From: Limnanthes douglasii subsp. nivea
Taxonomy: Eukaryota; Streptophyta; Magnoliopsida; Brassicales; Limnanthaceae
Assembly: GCA_036936605.1 (NCBI GenBank)
Contig: JAUPFV010000003.1
Location: 104,541,278 to 104,605,277 of the forward strand
Length of the DNA: 64,000 nt
Direction of reading: 5' to 3'
Positions 33,910-45,698 of the stretch are shown piece after piece. The notes under the pieces were generated by a model. It saw only the letters and a list, made by a program, of their open reading frames with translations. It did no database searches and had not been told where the DNA came from. A program made the position numbers and the translations under genes. Every line of letters starts with the position of its first letter. Positions within the stretch are counted from its first letter, which is position 1.

Positions 33910-34687
33910 GGTCAAGCTATATATACCCAAATGTGGTTTAAGTATACCTAATTTTGAGTTTACCCAAAGGTGGTATAAGTTTACCCAAATTTTGACAAAA
34001 ATACCCTATCTAGGTATATAAGGTTTTTATTTTTTTACTAACCTTATCCACCTCATTTTTTCTCTTACACTCTCTAACTTCTCTCTAAAACCTTCAAGTT
34101 CTCTCTAATTTATCCGGTTTACTAAAATATGGAAACTTAGTCTTAGTATCAAAATTAGGGTTATGGTTGAATTAGGTAAAAAAAATCATAATTTTAGGGT
34201 GTTTGGAGGCCACTTTTCGGCCGAAATTCGGTCGGAAAATGGTCGGCAGCGAAGGCTGAGCGTACCATAGGTACAGGGGGGGGGGGGTGTACCGGCTGGT
34301 ACGCCCCCCTGTACCGGCCGTACAGACCCTCTATACCTATGGTACCCTCTGCCTTCGCTGCCGGCCATTTTCTGGCCGAATTCCGGCCGGAAAATGGCCT
34401 CCAAACACCCTAAAATTATGATTTTTTTAATAATTAAATTTTTAATTTTTTAAAAAAAAAAACTTCCCAAAAAACAAGTTTTGATTTTGTGTTTTTATTA
34501 GAAGAAGTTCAAAAAAATTAAAAAAAGTTTGAATGTTCTTGAGGCAACTTTGAATGTTCAAGAACAATTTGAAGAATTTCACAAAATTGTAGTAATATGG
34601 GGTTTGATCTAGTAAAAAAGTCAAACAAAAGTCAACTGCGTGTTTTGGGTATACTTAAACCACATTTGGGTATATATAGCCATACCC
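33910..34687. mobile_element. Mutator-like foldback MITE, 778 bp, with TSD
   Basis: A direct repeat TTTTGTTTAT flanks the element at 33900-33909 and 34688-34697: 10 identical bases, of which 9 would be the usual Mutator TSD. Terminal inverted repeats share 32 identical bases (33917-33948 against 34648-34679), with less exact outer ends (GGTCAAG / GGGTATGG). There is no transposase ORF, so it is non-autonomous. The centre is a GC-rich palindrome (34178-34428), far from the base composition of its surroundings. It inserted into aORF C. Confidence 0.85.
34178..34428. repeat. large imperfect palindrome inside the MITE
   Basis: Two arms of about 115 bp read as reverse complements with scattered mismatches. 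Both contain TCATAATTTTAGGGTGTTTG, GGCAGCGAAGGC and GTACCATAGGTA. The left arm has a 12-G run (34276-34287), and the centre carries repeated GTACC.GG/CCGGTAC blocks. It would form a long hairpin. Confidence 0.9.
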
Positions 34688-35983
34688 TTTTGTTTATCCA
34701 TGTGACTGGGGGATTTCTTTCTCGTCGGAAGATGTGCCTTCCCATCAGCAGCCTCAATTCTCTACAGGAGGGCAGTGACCAACGGAGAAGTATAAAATTT
34801 CTTCTATGACAATTCGTTTTTAGAACTAGTTCTCCAAAGAGGACCAGACGTTCGGACTGACGTGGCATCGCCATCTTGGAAATCTTTGATGTTATAATCA
34901 TGAAATAGCTGCCATCTGCTCCATTGGCATCAACATCTTAGAAATCCTCGATGCTATAATACAGGAAAATAATGTGAACCAGGCGTTCAGACTAACGTGG
35001 CTTGGACATAACCTAACCAATTGAAAGTATCTAACAATTTTAGGATCTAAGGGAAACCTAATACCCAATTCAACACTTCTGTGAAAACCATTAACTCGTT
35101 CAAAAAAATAGTTCATCGGAGTTTCTCCAACCTTAGGCTACCTAACTCTAATCATATGGGTAAATCCTCATTTGGTACAAACATCATATAATTCATTATC
35201 ATGAAAATAGGTATAAGATATCTTATTTAGTTCTATGAGATATTTTATACTTACTTTCTTAAAATCGGGCCAACACGTTCGGCCAATACTTACTTACTTA
35301 ATGTCATCTGTGCCCCAAGCTTTCTTTCTTGTCTGAATCCGGTCAATAAAGGGTTTAGAAGTTCCCCCTGTCTGACCGGATATTTCAAGTGGAGATTCTT
35401 TATGAGGTCCTCAATAACTTCTTCCATTATTTTAGGGTACGATTCTAACGGACCGATGGGTCGAGTACTAGCATCATCTTTTAAGGTAGATGAGTGCATG
35501 TTTGGACTCAGAGAAGAAAGAGAATCAATCAATACTAATGGTTCTACAGCAGCTTTGGCTTTGGTTTCCGACTGTCTGGTCACCCTAGTTAAAATAATAT
35601 TCTCTGAATCTGATCTCATTACTTTGATTGTGGAATGTGTTTGACGACTTGAGGCTTTTCGAGAGTGCGAGGGTTTTGATGAGTCTTAAGGTGAAGTAGA
35701 TGATTTAGCGGTTGTATAAGTATTTGGGAGAATGTTTCGAATATAAGGGTAAAACCCACCGTACTCGATAACTTGAGTAGTAACTATTGGAGGTGAAGAA
35801 GCATGAAGTCCAGCAGCGATTCGAGCTTTTGTTTTCTCTTCTTTTAATTCCAACATATTCAACCAGCCACATTTGATTAGAGATGTTCTCACAGTAAACA
35901 TACAAGCACCCAAATTTGGATTTCTTGTTTAAGTAATAGTTCTCTCTCTAAAAATACAGGAAACCGACGGGATGAAGATTAAC

Positions 35984-36155
35984 TTATATATAAATAGCTA
36001 AAAGGGTATTTAAAAACTTTATTAACGAGACTTTAGGACTTTTGAGTACACTATTAACTAGGTGGAGGCGTGCCCACTACTGAAATCTCTAGGGGAGTGT
36101 AAACTTTGCTCATTAATTAGTAAATTCGAAGTCCACTAAGCAACTGACACGTGTC
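35984..36155 (-). promoter_or_regulatory. putative antisense promoter of aORF C (G-box + TATA)
   Basis: Minus strand: GACACGTGTC at 36146-36155, a TTTATATATAA box at 35984-35994, aORF ATG at 35901. Spacing is about 160 bp and about 90 bp, within a few bases of A, B and D. Confidence 0.62.
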
Positions 36156-36314
36156 AAAAATACTGCGGAGAAAAACGGTAACTTTCTGGACTTCAAAACG
36201 AGTTTGAAATTTTATTACTTAAAAACACTAAATTTCAAATCTGGAAACTCCGAATCGGTTCTACATCATTATTAGTCCTCAGAAAAACCTTTGTGAGGAC
36301 TAATGGGGGCTATA

Positions 36315-36723
36315 TGATGGGTCATAAATCTTTGGAAGTAAGTTAAGCCTAGTGTGAGAATAATTTGAAGGACAGTTTAGACTATCATTCGAAAGACAGT
36401 TTAGGCTATTGTTTGAAGGCATTTTGGAAGGAATTTTTTGGACTAAAAAATAAAATTTCCTTATTACTTTATGACTAAGCAGTATATCTACTTATATGGG
36501 CTGATAACCTCTTAAATTTAGAGTTGGCCGATAACCCAAATGGATCATTAACACTTAAAGCCTTGACCCGGCCCATAATCATAACTTTAACTATAACTAC
36601 TCTAAAACATTCATTAATAAAAAAGGATCTTGATTAAGTCTAAACTTCACACCAAATAAATTATCTCACTACTCTCCATCAAAATATTTAATATTTTTAT
36701 CCAACCACTTAAAATAACCATCA
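36315..36723 (+). repeat. LTR of Tat element C
   Basis: The purine tract CTAATGGGGGCTATA precedes TGATGGGTC, equivalent to TGATGAGTC (A, D) and TGATAGGGTC (B). The body shows a 24-bp tandem (36369-36416, GACAGTTTAG.CTAT units) and a decayed TATA position. The end at about 36720 is placed only by comparison with the other LTRs. Confidence 0.62.
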
Positions 36724-38430
36724 TTGTATTTCCATCTTACCAAATTTAGCTCTTTCATATATTTCGTCATTGTCTTATATACTTAATATAAATATCTCAA
36801 AGTTGTACGCTTATATGGCTAGTCCATTGATCATTAGTTGGTTACTATTAGTTTATGCATAAGTTTTTGTTCTTTCTATACTAAATTCAATTTTGTTTGT
36901 ATTTTAATACGTTTTACAAAAATAAATTTTATGTAATTATGTCTAGGAGAACGAAGGCTATCTTGGCTAAAGGCAACAAACCAAACATGCCAAACAAGTT
37001 AACATATAAAAAATTATAAATTAGACTAACTAAACACATATATTATTCTGGTGGTAACAAACAACCCATAAAAAATTTCAAACTTTAGTAGAATCTTGGA
37101 AAATAAAGTCGGCACTTTCCAAAAAGAAGACAACTCGGTGTACTGAATATGAAATATATATGAGAGATTTTTAAATTTTTTTGTCTCACCTAATTTTTTT
37201 TACTTGATAGGGACAACCTGTAAAAATAAATACTACATCCTCACCATTTTAATAAAATTCCTACGTAACATCACAACCACATACGATTCATGTTTTCCTC
37301 CATGGAAAAACAAAACTAGAATGAACAACACACTTCAACAACAAATCAAAAATATATTAAGTGTTGGATCTGAACGATCTATTTACAAAAATATTTTTAA
37401 AAGTGTGATTGACGTTTTGGTTTATGTAGATTATGAGTGTTATTCATTTCTATTAACTTGGATATTAAATTTACATTTAATTTGGTGATTGAATGTGTTT
37501 AATATAATAGTTATTATTCCAAAACTAGTGACCACATGTTTAAAGAAGACTCAAGAGAAAATAAAATTTAATTCCAAAACAAGTCTTTGAAATTAAGTAT
37601 TATTTTATTTTTTTAAAACATTTTGGTCTGAGGAACTTGTTCAGAATTTAATCTACAATTTTGAATCTATTTACAAGATTTTTAGAAGTTAGGTTTTTAC
37701 AGTTTAATCTTAAAACTGAAGCATAAGATTAATAAACGATATTAGTGAATGACATAATTATTTTTAGAAAACATAAGATTTTTGAATGACATTTTTCACT
37801 GTCCATTTATTTTTTTCTCTATCCATTAAAATGTTTTTATTTGATTTAGGTTGTTTTTAATATTCTTGAGTTTTTATAATATTAATTCTTAATGTTTAGG
37901 AGTATATTTGAGTGGGATATATGTAAAATTTATGTTTATAAAAATTCAAACTTTGGTTAAGTGAATGAAAAAAAATTATAAATTTAAAATCAAATAACAT
38001 AGAAAAAAAATTACATTTTCAATGGAGATAAAAACTCTTCCGAAGTATTTGACGGTTTTAGTATCGTTTTTCCATAAAAACATTTATATAAATAATACTA
38101 ATTCATGTTTAAATTTAAATATAAATTAATTCACCACTTCTTTTTTCTAACACTAAAATTGGAAAATAAAAAACAAAATAAAAATGGAAAAAATGGTTTT
38201 GTGCGGGTATCACAAAATGATGGTGTAATAAACATTGTATTTGTAAAATCTTTTCTAAAAAATAATTTCATCTAAAAAGAAGATATATCCTGGTGTGTTT
38301 TTGGTAAATTTGTGTTGAAAATAAAACAATAAAAAATTTATATGTATATTGTTATATATCTTCGCACATGTAAAATTATAATATCCAAATATGTTGTTAT
38401 ATTTCTAATTTAACAAAATTAGTTCCTTTT
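36724..38430. other. AT-rich intergenic stretch, no gene seen
   Basis: Very AT-rich with no domain-bearing ORF. The open frame at 37204-37488 (94 codons) has no recognisable motif and compositionally reads as noise. Confidence 0.5.
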
Positions 38431-38561
38431 AATGTTTAATAGTTGGATTAATCATGACTTTATGAAAGACCTATTAATTTACAAAAGATTTTACAAATAC
38501 AAGGTATAATATAATGTATAATAGTTGGCTTAATTATGGACTTTATGAAAGACTTATTAAT
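38431..38561 (+). repeat. diverged direct repeat, about 82-bp period
   Basis: An approximately 48-base segment (AATGT.TAATAGTTGG.TTAAT...ACTTTATGAAAGAC.TATTAAT) at 38431-38478 recurs at 38513-38561 with a few changes. Confidence 0.7.
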
Positions 38562-40491
38562 CTAATACTTTTAGTTATTTGGTTATAAAAACATAATAAA
38601 GGTTATGATTACATGTAGTGGCTAGTATATCCGACCGTAGCAACTTGAGAACTAATTAAAAGTTTGAAAATATAAGAGATAAAAATCATAGGTTGAATTA
38701 AGAATAATTGGTTTAATTCAGGGAATTGTTGCTTAGTAATTTAGTGAATTATATTCTCTAAAAAGTTGTAGGAAATCAGATAGGATATCATTAATCAAAA
38801 CATAAGCATAAAAAAAGTCTTCTACTGCAGACCAATAGGGAAAATAAATACAAGAAGTAAACGAGTAAGCATTTGCCTTTCACTTGTTGATTTATCTTAG
38901 AACTAAAGGAATTAGTCCTCAAGCATTGTTTAAGGTTTACAAACTCTATGTTTATTTAAATATAACAATTGGTATCAAAACATTATGAACGCTCCACTTT
39001 CTTGAGGAATTAAACATTTCGGTTCAACCTCTCAAAACTCAAATTGGTAAAATTGATTCAGGCCGAGAGATAAAAAAAACCTAAATTAGTTTTTTGAGGT
39101 TAAAACCTAATTACATGTTAGGGGGATAGAGAACACAATATACATGTTTAGAATTGATTGGTGCAATCCCTAATTTATTTTTTATTACGAGTCCTAATTG
39201 ATTACGTGATATGCATGACTAAAGTATTCAGACCTAAAATTCAAAAAATCTCTAATTCAGAATAAAATTGGAATTTTCGATTTTGGGTGTTCACGCGGTA
39301 GTGAAAAAACAAAACACAAGGGTCTGATTTTAGAAAGTCAAAAATTGATGCTTGATTATTAGAAGTAGGTGATTATTTTTTATTCGACTTAAAATTCAGA
39401 GATATAAGTTACCATTCACTTAAAATTTTGAATAACAGAGTAGTGCAGTCCCAGAATTTCAGTATATATAATGTGTGTGTTTGTTGTCCCAAATTTCTGC
39501 AAACCAATTAACCTTATTTCTATCTAATTTATTTATGTTTATTTATATGTGAGTTTGCTGCCTTAAAACCCTTTAGAACAACAGCAAATTAATTCAGTTT
39601 TTAAGAATTCTTGATGTTGACTATAAATGTTTCCTAATATATTTGTTAAACATGTTGAGACTTGCACGATTAAGATGCCATACTTAGTTGTTTTGCCATG
39701 TTTGGATGCAGTGTTGTATGTTTATAGGCCTTTAATTATTAAGCCTTCAACTATGTGTGCACTGAGAATCATATAATGATTGAGAATGTATGGTCTTCGA
39801 GATTGGACGTGATTATCCATTTTCGTTGACATTTGAACTTTAGGATGTAGAGGGTGATGTCTTGCATGTCTATGGATTGTTATTGATTGTTCGAAGTTTT
39901 GAATGTAAATCATATTCTTTCATATATCTGAATATTTAACGAGATATTTTACATCCAAAAAATGCTTCAGATGTTCACATAGTATTGTAATATAACACGT
40001 TAATGTTTCCATCAAAATTAGAGCATAATATCAAAACTGATATAGTTCAAGATTCATCAAATGGGTCGGATTTGGACCCGATGGTGCAACCAATTAGTTT
40101 ATAACTTTTTTTTAGATATCATAGTAGAACTTGAATGACGGAAGACTCCTAAATATATAATGAAAGAATATATTTAACTATATAAAAAATTTAAGTTAAA
40201 GAAATTAATCGCATGCAAAAAGGTTATCCCTTGTATATATAAAAATTAACAAACCCTTAATATCACTGAGATGGTTGAACAAAGCCGAATAGAACTTAGA
40301 ATTTGAAAACCTCCAAACAAAAATTGACATTTAGTTCTACAATACCATACTTTAAAGACATATTTTAGGTCATATTATAAATAAATGCGTACAATGCTAA
40401 AAACTAATGAGACGTTTATATTGAGCGATACCTACAAGTTTAATCAAATTTATATTTGAACACACTATTTATATATCTATATTTTTGGTGA
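38562..40491. other. AT-rich stretch with a possible copia PBS
   Basis: A TTGGTATCAAAAC sequence near 38971, preceded by TATTTAAATATAACA, resembles a copia LTR end plus initiator-Met PBS, but no gag or pol follows. The rest is noncoding. The minus-strand open frame at 39722-39913 has no domain. Confidence 0.35.
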
Positions 40492-40899
40492 ATAAAAGCA
40501 TAAATTAATTGAAATGAGGTTCATACATAATCTGGGGCATACCCCGATCAAAACATCACAATCGTCTAAGGGGTGACGATGTATGATAAAGCAATACAAC
40601 GATCAAATCATAAAGGAAATAGTAGTCGTTTAGTACAAGTAATAAAGAAGACATCGTAAAACACGAATCCAGTTTCAGCCATCGTATGTCTCAAAGGAAC
40701 TCAGGTCCTCCAAGCGCTCAAAGAAGTAGTGGATCACGAACAGCACTCGCTAAGGGTATCCTGCAAGTCAAGAAGGAGAAGGAATAAATAACAATTTTAT
40801 AGAGGCCAACCAGTCTTGGTGCCTAGGAATCGATACCGCAAATCAGATAAGATTCGTTGGTAGACCATAGAGGCGATTGCAGGAGGGGAACTAAAATTT

Positions 40900-43800
40900 C
40901 TTAGATTCCTCTCCTTCCAGGCGTGGTAAATCACCGCTGCAAAGCAGGAACGCTATATAGTATGGTTTCGAGATTGAGACCAGTTTGACGCTTCACTTAA
41001 CCAAGATTGCCAACAAAAAACGGTAAATGAGAAACCTAATTTAATGCTAGCATAAGACCAAATACTCTGAGGGAAACTACAATAAAAAAGTAGATGATAG
41101 ATAGTCTCATTTTCAGAGTTACAAAGGGCACACTCAGGTGGGATGTTGTAGCCCCAACTGAGCAGCTTGTCTTTGGTGGCAAGCTTGCCTAAAATAGCGA
41201 GCTATAAGATAAAAGAATGACGAGGAATATTGGATTTGTTCCAAACTAACCCGGCCCATCTCACTTTAGAGAGGGTAGACGAATGACATTGTAGGTATCC
41301 TTAATGGAGAAGGATAAGCATCCTTATTTCCCTTTCCAGAATGGACTATCGATAGCATGTATGTTAGGGGAGGGGAGGGAGAGAATGAGATTGCAGATCT
41401 CCAAGAGGTTAGCGCGTGATCGAGCATTCGCTAATCTCTTATTGGACGGCCAATTCCAAATCCCGTTGAGGATGAAGTCCGAGTTAGTTTGAGGTTTTTC
41501 CCAAGTCTAGAATCTTAGATTGTACGTTCGCTATAGTGATCTGCGAGCGACGAAGAGAGGAGCCAAGGGTCATACCAGAAGGACGTGCTTGCTCCATTTC
41601 CAATTGCTATCCTGTACATTTTACTTGCCAAAGGGCAAAGACGAAGAATTGTCCTCCATATCCAAAAGGGAGAGGATCCCATAGGAAGGATCCAAAAGTT
41701 ATTACTTTTAATTTTTTATATCTTAATTCAATCACTCCAGATGGAATGATTTTTGATATTTATGATAGACCAAAGGTTCTTTAGGACAACCGCCTGATTC
41801 CATATTTTTAGGTCTAGAATCTCAAGGCCGCCCTCTGAAGTGGGCGAGGTGACTGTGGACCAGGTTACTTTAGCTTCGTAGATTTTCATGGCCGATCCCG
41901 ACCATAGAAAGCGACGGAGATATTGAGACAATTCTTTGATTATCCTTGAGGGAAGGATAAAGATGGAGGACCAGTAAACATGTCCAGTGAATAAAATAGA
42001 CTTAATGAGTTGAAGTCTACCACCATAGGAAAGGTGTTTAGTGGTCCAAGAATCAATACGAGAAGTAATTTTATGGAGAAGAGGACGACAATCAGAGTGG
42101 GTTAGCCGGGTAGTTAGAAGGGGCACACCCAGATATTTTATTGGAAGGGAACCTTCCGGATATCCCATGATGATTCCAAGGTCCATCCGAAGAGACTCAT
42201 CAATACCCGATAAGAAGATATGACTTTTAGAACGATTGGATTTTAATCCGGAAAGGTTATAGAATTCATCCAGAGCCTCTTTAATAAGAAGAAGGGAACT
42301 GACGTCTCCATGATAGAAGATCAGTAGATCATCAGCAAAGCAAAGATTAACTTTTTTAAGCTTTTGACATTTCGAATGAAACTTGAATTTCGCATCTTTG
42401 CTCTTTCCTTAAGAATATTGGTTAGAACCTGCATGACAAGGACAAAGAGGAAATGGGAGAGAGGATCTCCTTGCCTTAGACCTTTTCGTCCTTTAGAGTT
42501 TCCATGAGGGTCTCCGTTGATATTGATTGAGTACGAAGGAGAAAAGATGCATTTGATTATCCAAGTGATCATTTTACCAGGGAAATGCATCTCAACAAGG
42601 ATATCAAGGATGAGATGTCATCTCACATTATCAAAGGCTTTCATTAAATCAATTTTGAGGGCAACCTTTTTGTCTCTGCGATTAGAGTGGTATCCCCTCA
42701 AAAGTTCTTGAGATAAAAGGATATTATCAGAGATATTCCTATCATTCACAAAAGCCGATTGGGAACTATCAATGAGGTAAGGAAATGAATCTCTAATCCT
42801 GTTAGCTAGGATCTTGGAAATGATCTTGTAACTAACATTGCAGAGGGAAATGGGTCTAAAGTTAGCAGGTCTAGAAGAAGAATCCTTTTTAGGAATGAGA
42901 GCGATAGAGGTGAAGCCCCAAGAGGCATCCAAAGATTCAGAATGAAAAAAGTCAAGGACACCATTACAGATGTCATGGCCAACTATGCTCCAATTGGATT
43001 TAAAGAAGCAGGAGTTGAACCTATCAGGACCAGAAGCTTTGTTACTGTCAATACTGAAAATAGCAGTTTTTATTTGCTCACGAGTGATCTCACGGATCAT
43101 GGAAATCTTATCAGTATTGGTAACTTTAGCGGTTAGAAGGGATGAGACAGTTTCCAAACCAGGGTAATTGGCAGAATGTCTGGAGCCAAGAGAATTTTCA
43201 AAGAATTTGACAAAGGTCTTAGATACACTATCAGGAGAAGAGACTGTATCTCCGTTCTCATTAGTGATGGAAATGATCTTATTCCGGAAGAGGCGAGCCT
43301 TAATACTATTATGGAAAAATTTGGTGTTTTTGTCACCAAGCTTGATCCAATTTTCTCGAGAATTTTGTTTAAGAAAAAAAATTTCGGCTCAACTAAGAAA
43401 GATAAAATCAGAAGATGCCTCGCATTCCTTAGATACAATAAAAGTATTGATAGGATCCAAAGCGAGATTGGATTGGGCGAGAAATAGTATTTTTTTGCGT
43501 CGTAATCACTCTCGAGCTGATGTCGCTAAACTCTTTACGATTCAGTCCCCCCAGCACGGTCTGCAATCTAGACAGCTTTTCAGTGACCAGCCTCATTCCA
43601 GAGTAAGAAGAAGGGTTATTCCAACTTTTGGTAACTAAGTCTTTGAAAAGAGGGTGGGATTGCCATATGTTGAAAAATTTGAAAGTTTTTTACGCTGAGG
43701 CCGAGGAAAACCCAAGTTAAACGTGACAGTCGTATGATCAGAAGATCGAAGAAAGCCAAAGTGGGCATAAGACATAGGGAAGAGGTCATCCCAAACAGGA

Positions 43801-44415
43801 TTGACAAGGACTCTATCAAGCTTAGATAAAATAGGGCGATCAGGCTGCTTATTAATCCAAGTGAAGTGAAAGCCAGTAGAACGGATATCACTCAGCTCAC
43901 AGTTGAAGCAACAAATATTAAAGTCATCTATAGCAGAGATCCACTTCTCAGAGGAGCCAATACGGTCGTTGGGATGACGGGTGACATTGAAATCACCCAG
44001 AAAAACCCAAGGAATGTTCTTATCTACCATGGATATATTAGACAAATCATTTCAAAGGGGAATTCTATCAGGAGCTTCATTGAAAGCGTAGATAGCAGAA
44101 AATTTAAAAGAAGCATTAAAATTATGGCATTGAGCAAGACAATGGATATATTCGGGGGGATTCAGACTCTTTAGTTATAGTGATTACGCTAAGGTTCCAA
44201 ATAATCCAGATTCTACCTAAATGATGAGATGCATGATTCGTGAGCACATGCCAAAAGGGTGCCATTTTCCTGATAATAGATTCTACTTTATGCAGTTGGA
44301 CTTTAGTTTCAATCAGAATTAACAAGGAGATACTGTTCTTAATAATAAAATCGGTGACATCTTTTTGTCTAACAGGGTCATTTAATCCCCTGACATTCCA
44401 AGAATCAATATTCAT
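40900..44415 (-). pseudogene. LINE ORF2 (endonuclease, reverse transcriptase, zf-RVT)
   Basis: Starts MNIDSWNVRGLNDPVRQKDV at 44415. Endonuclease motifs: ETK, VFLGDFNVTRHPNDRIG, FTWINKQPDRPILSKLDRVL and SSDHTTV. RT motifs: SNKASGPDRFNSCFFK, FRPISLCNVSYKIISKIL, QSAFVNDRNISDNILL, ALKIDLMKAFDNV, GLRQGDPLSHFLFVLV, CFADDLLIF (intact FADD, near 42330), LPIKYLGVPLLT and SYGGRLQLIKSIL. The end carries ARSRANLLEI and zf-RVT remains (about 41000-41450). At least three frameshifts (near 44120, 43640, 42330) and stops. It would catalyse target-primed reverse transcription if intact. Confidence 0.88.
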
Positions 44416-45292
44416 TAATCAGAAGACTTACTGTGCTTTGACGATGGTCCTGTCGGAGGACATACCAGAATACCCTTATCCTTAGCCTCCGTGAGATAAT
44501 GTCGCTTAGGAGGCGAATCGGCCTCCTCTCCACTTTCCACCTCTGTGGCTTCTTCAAGTGAAGCAAAACGAGGATGACTAGATCTCTCTGGCTCTATCTC
44601 AAAGGGGTCGGACTCAACCGATAAGGTAATCGAGGGGGAGATGGTAGTACTTTTAGTCGAATCTTTCTTGCAAAGACGGGTGGGATGTCCAAAAATAGCA
44701 CAAAATATACATTGAGGAGGAAGCCCTTGGTACTCGAAATTCACTGTAATGAATTTGCCGTTTATCTTGAATGTAAGATCAGATCGGATATCAGCTCCCG
44801 CAGCGATCATAATACAAATCCAAGCAAATCAGAGTTTTTCCATTCTTTCCATTTGATTATCCACGTAAAGTGGAGTGCCTAAAACCGAAGCGATTTTATT
44901 GAATCCCTCAGCAGTCCAGAGCTCCAATCCAGAGCTCCAATGGAATGTTAAATACATTGACCCAAATTGGAATTTCCTTGTGATGGTCTTTGATAAGAGG
45001 GGATAAAAGAGCCCAATTCTTGAGAATGATTAAGTTTCCTCCAAAATGCCATGGGGCATGATCTAATTTTTTTTCTAACTCTTCTGATCTAAATTTGAAT
45101 AGAAAATAGCCTTAAGGAAGAGATTCAAAGTCCAATAGACCATATTTTCTCCATAGAGCTTCCACATTTTCTTTAAGAAAGGTGAAGTTTTGGGGTTGAG
45201 TTAGAAAGTACCCCGATAGACAAGCCTTCCATAAATCTGGATGACCCATAGCCGATTCATTCAAAATAAAATCTACTCCATCATGATCCATA
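44415..45292 (-). pseudogene. LINE ORF1 (DUF4283-like, CCHC zinc knuckle)
   Basis: ATG at 45292 (MDHDGVDFILNESAMGHPDL). The N-terminal part matches plant LINE ORF1 proteins: FLKENVEALWRKYG, YFLFKFRSEELEKKLDHAPW, HFGGNLIILKNWALLSPLI, IPIWVNVFNIPLELW (DUF4283). Stops interrupt it near 45111 and 44890. The open C-terminal part (44810-44415) has KINGKFITVNFEYQGLPP, a zinc knuckle CIFCAIFGHPTRLC and a Ser/Glu-rich tail. The normal role is RNA binding in the LINE ribonucleoprotein. The stop codon overlaps the ORF2 start (TAATG). Confidence 0.85.
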
Positions 45293-45499
45293 TGATTTAG
45301 CCCAATGATTAAAGGATATATATTCTTTTAGCTCTTCATCCTATTTTATGATCATTGACGAAATAGTTCTATAAATAGAAAGATTTAAGGAGCCTGTGTT
45401 GTAAATAACTAATACCTAAGGTCTAATGAAACTTTTTTGCTGTTAGGTTTGGACTTGTATTTTATACTATTTTTTAATAATATTTCAATTTAGAACTTA

Positions 45500-45698
45500 T
45501 TCCTTCTATCCCAAAATACATGTTGTTTCAAGGCTATTCACGGATATTAATGAAGATAATAATTACTTCTATTTTTCATAAAACAATCTAATTGGTAAAC
45601 ATAATAAATAATATTAAACTTTATATCGATATGCGAGAACGACATGTATTGTGGGATAAAAATTATTTCCTAAAACATATATTTTGGAACGGATGGAG
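45500..45698. mobile_element. Stowaway-like MITE, about 199 bp
   Basis: The left end TTCCTTCTATCCCAAAATAC and the right end (reverse complement CTCCATCCGTTCCAAAATAT) match the classic Stowaway terminus CTCC(C/A)TCCGT.CCAAAATA. A TA dinucleotide flanks each side (45498-45499 and 45699-45700), as for Tc1/mariner targets. An internal second copy of the terminal motif (TTATCCCACAATACATGTCG on the reverse strand near 45630-45655) pairs with the left end. No coding capacity. Confidence 0.75.

Larger units (their letters stand above)
32759..35901 (-). pseudogene. aORF protein of Tat element C, with MITE insertion
   Basis: ATG at 35901 opens MFTVRTSLIKCGWLNMLELK, the conserved aORF N-terminus. The PF04195-like core is partly present (VELGIRFPLDPKIVRYFQLV, LCPSHVSLNAWFTLFSCI near 34900-35100) but truncated before the intron position. 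Then come a Lys-rich segment (KKDKKDTKKVVIREEKKKKK near 33740), coiled-coil pieces at 33229-33507 and 32971-33168 (EKEALEKTKRELEEEIKDLK), and an end near 32770. A 778-bp MITE interrupts it at 33910-34687. Frameshifted throughout. Confidence 0.78.
32041..36723 (+). mobile_element. Tat retrotransposon C (deletion derivative)
   Basis: Starts abruptly in the protease C-terminus, runs into the RT N-terminus, then jumps at about 32758 straight into the 3' part of the antisense ORF. Most of RT, both RNase H domains, integrase and the post-pol spacer are missing. The aORF (minus), its promoter region and a 3' LTR follow in the standard order. A Mutator-like MITE sits inside the aORF. The 5' end, with LTR and gag, is absent. 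Confidence 0.8.
40492..45330 (-). mobile_element. L1-type LINE, near full length, decayed
   Basis: Read on the minus strand: a short 5' UTR, ORF1 (45292-44415) with a DUF4283-like and CCHC zinc-knuckle protein, then ORF2 with AP endonuclease, reverse transcriptase and zf-RVT, then a 3' UTR ending ..TTTATTCACCAAAAATATAG at about 40492. About 4.8 kb, close to the length of a complete plant L1. It carries scattered stops and frameshifts. The 3' end matches the truncated copy at 14748-15858. No clear target-site duplication was seen. Confidence 0.88.

Noticed and set aside
37204..37488. 94-codon open frame in AT-rich DNA
   Set aside because: No motif, and composition expected from random AT-rich sequence.
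38640..38980. Possible copia LTR ending at 38970
   Set aside because: Only a PBS-like match supports it; there is no second LTR and no gag or pol downstream.
42942..43638. Several plus-strand open frames across the LINE (also 41304-41784, 42041-42223, 43168-43638, 43866-44174)
   Set aside because: Opposite-strand shadows of the LINE ORF2, which has clear endonuclease and RT motifs on the minus strand.
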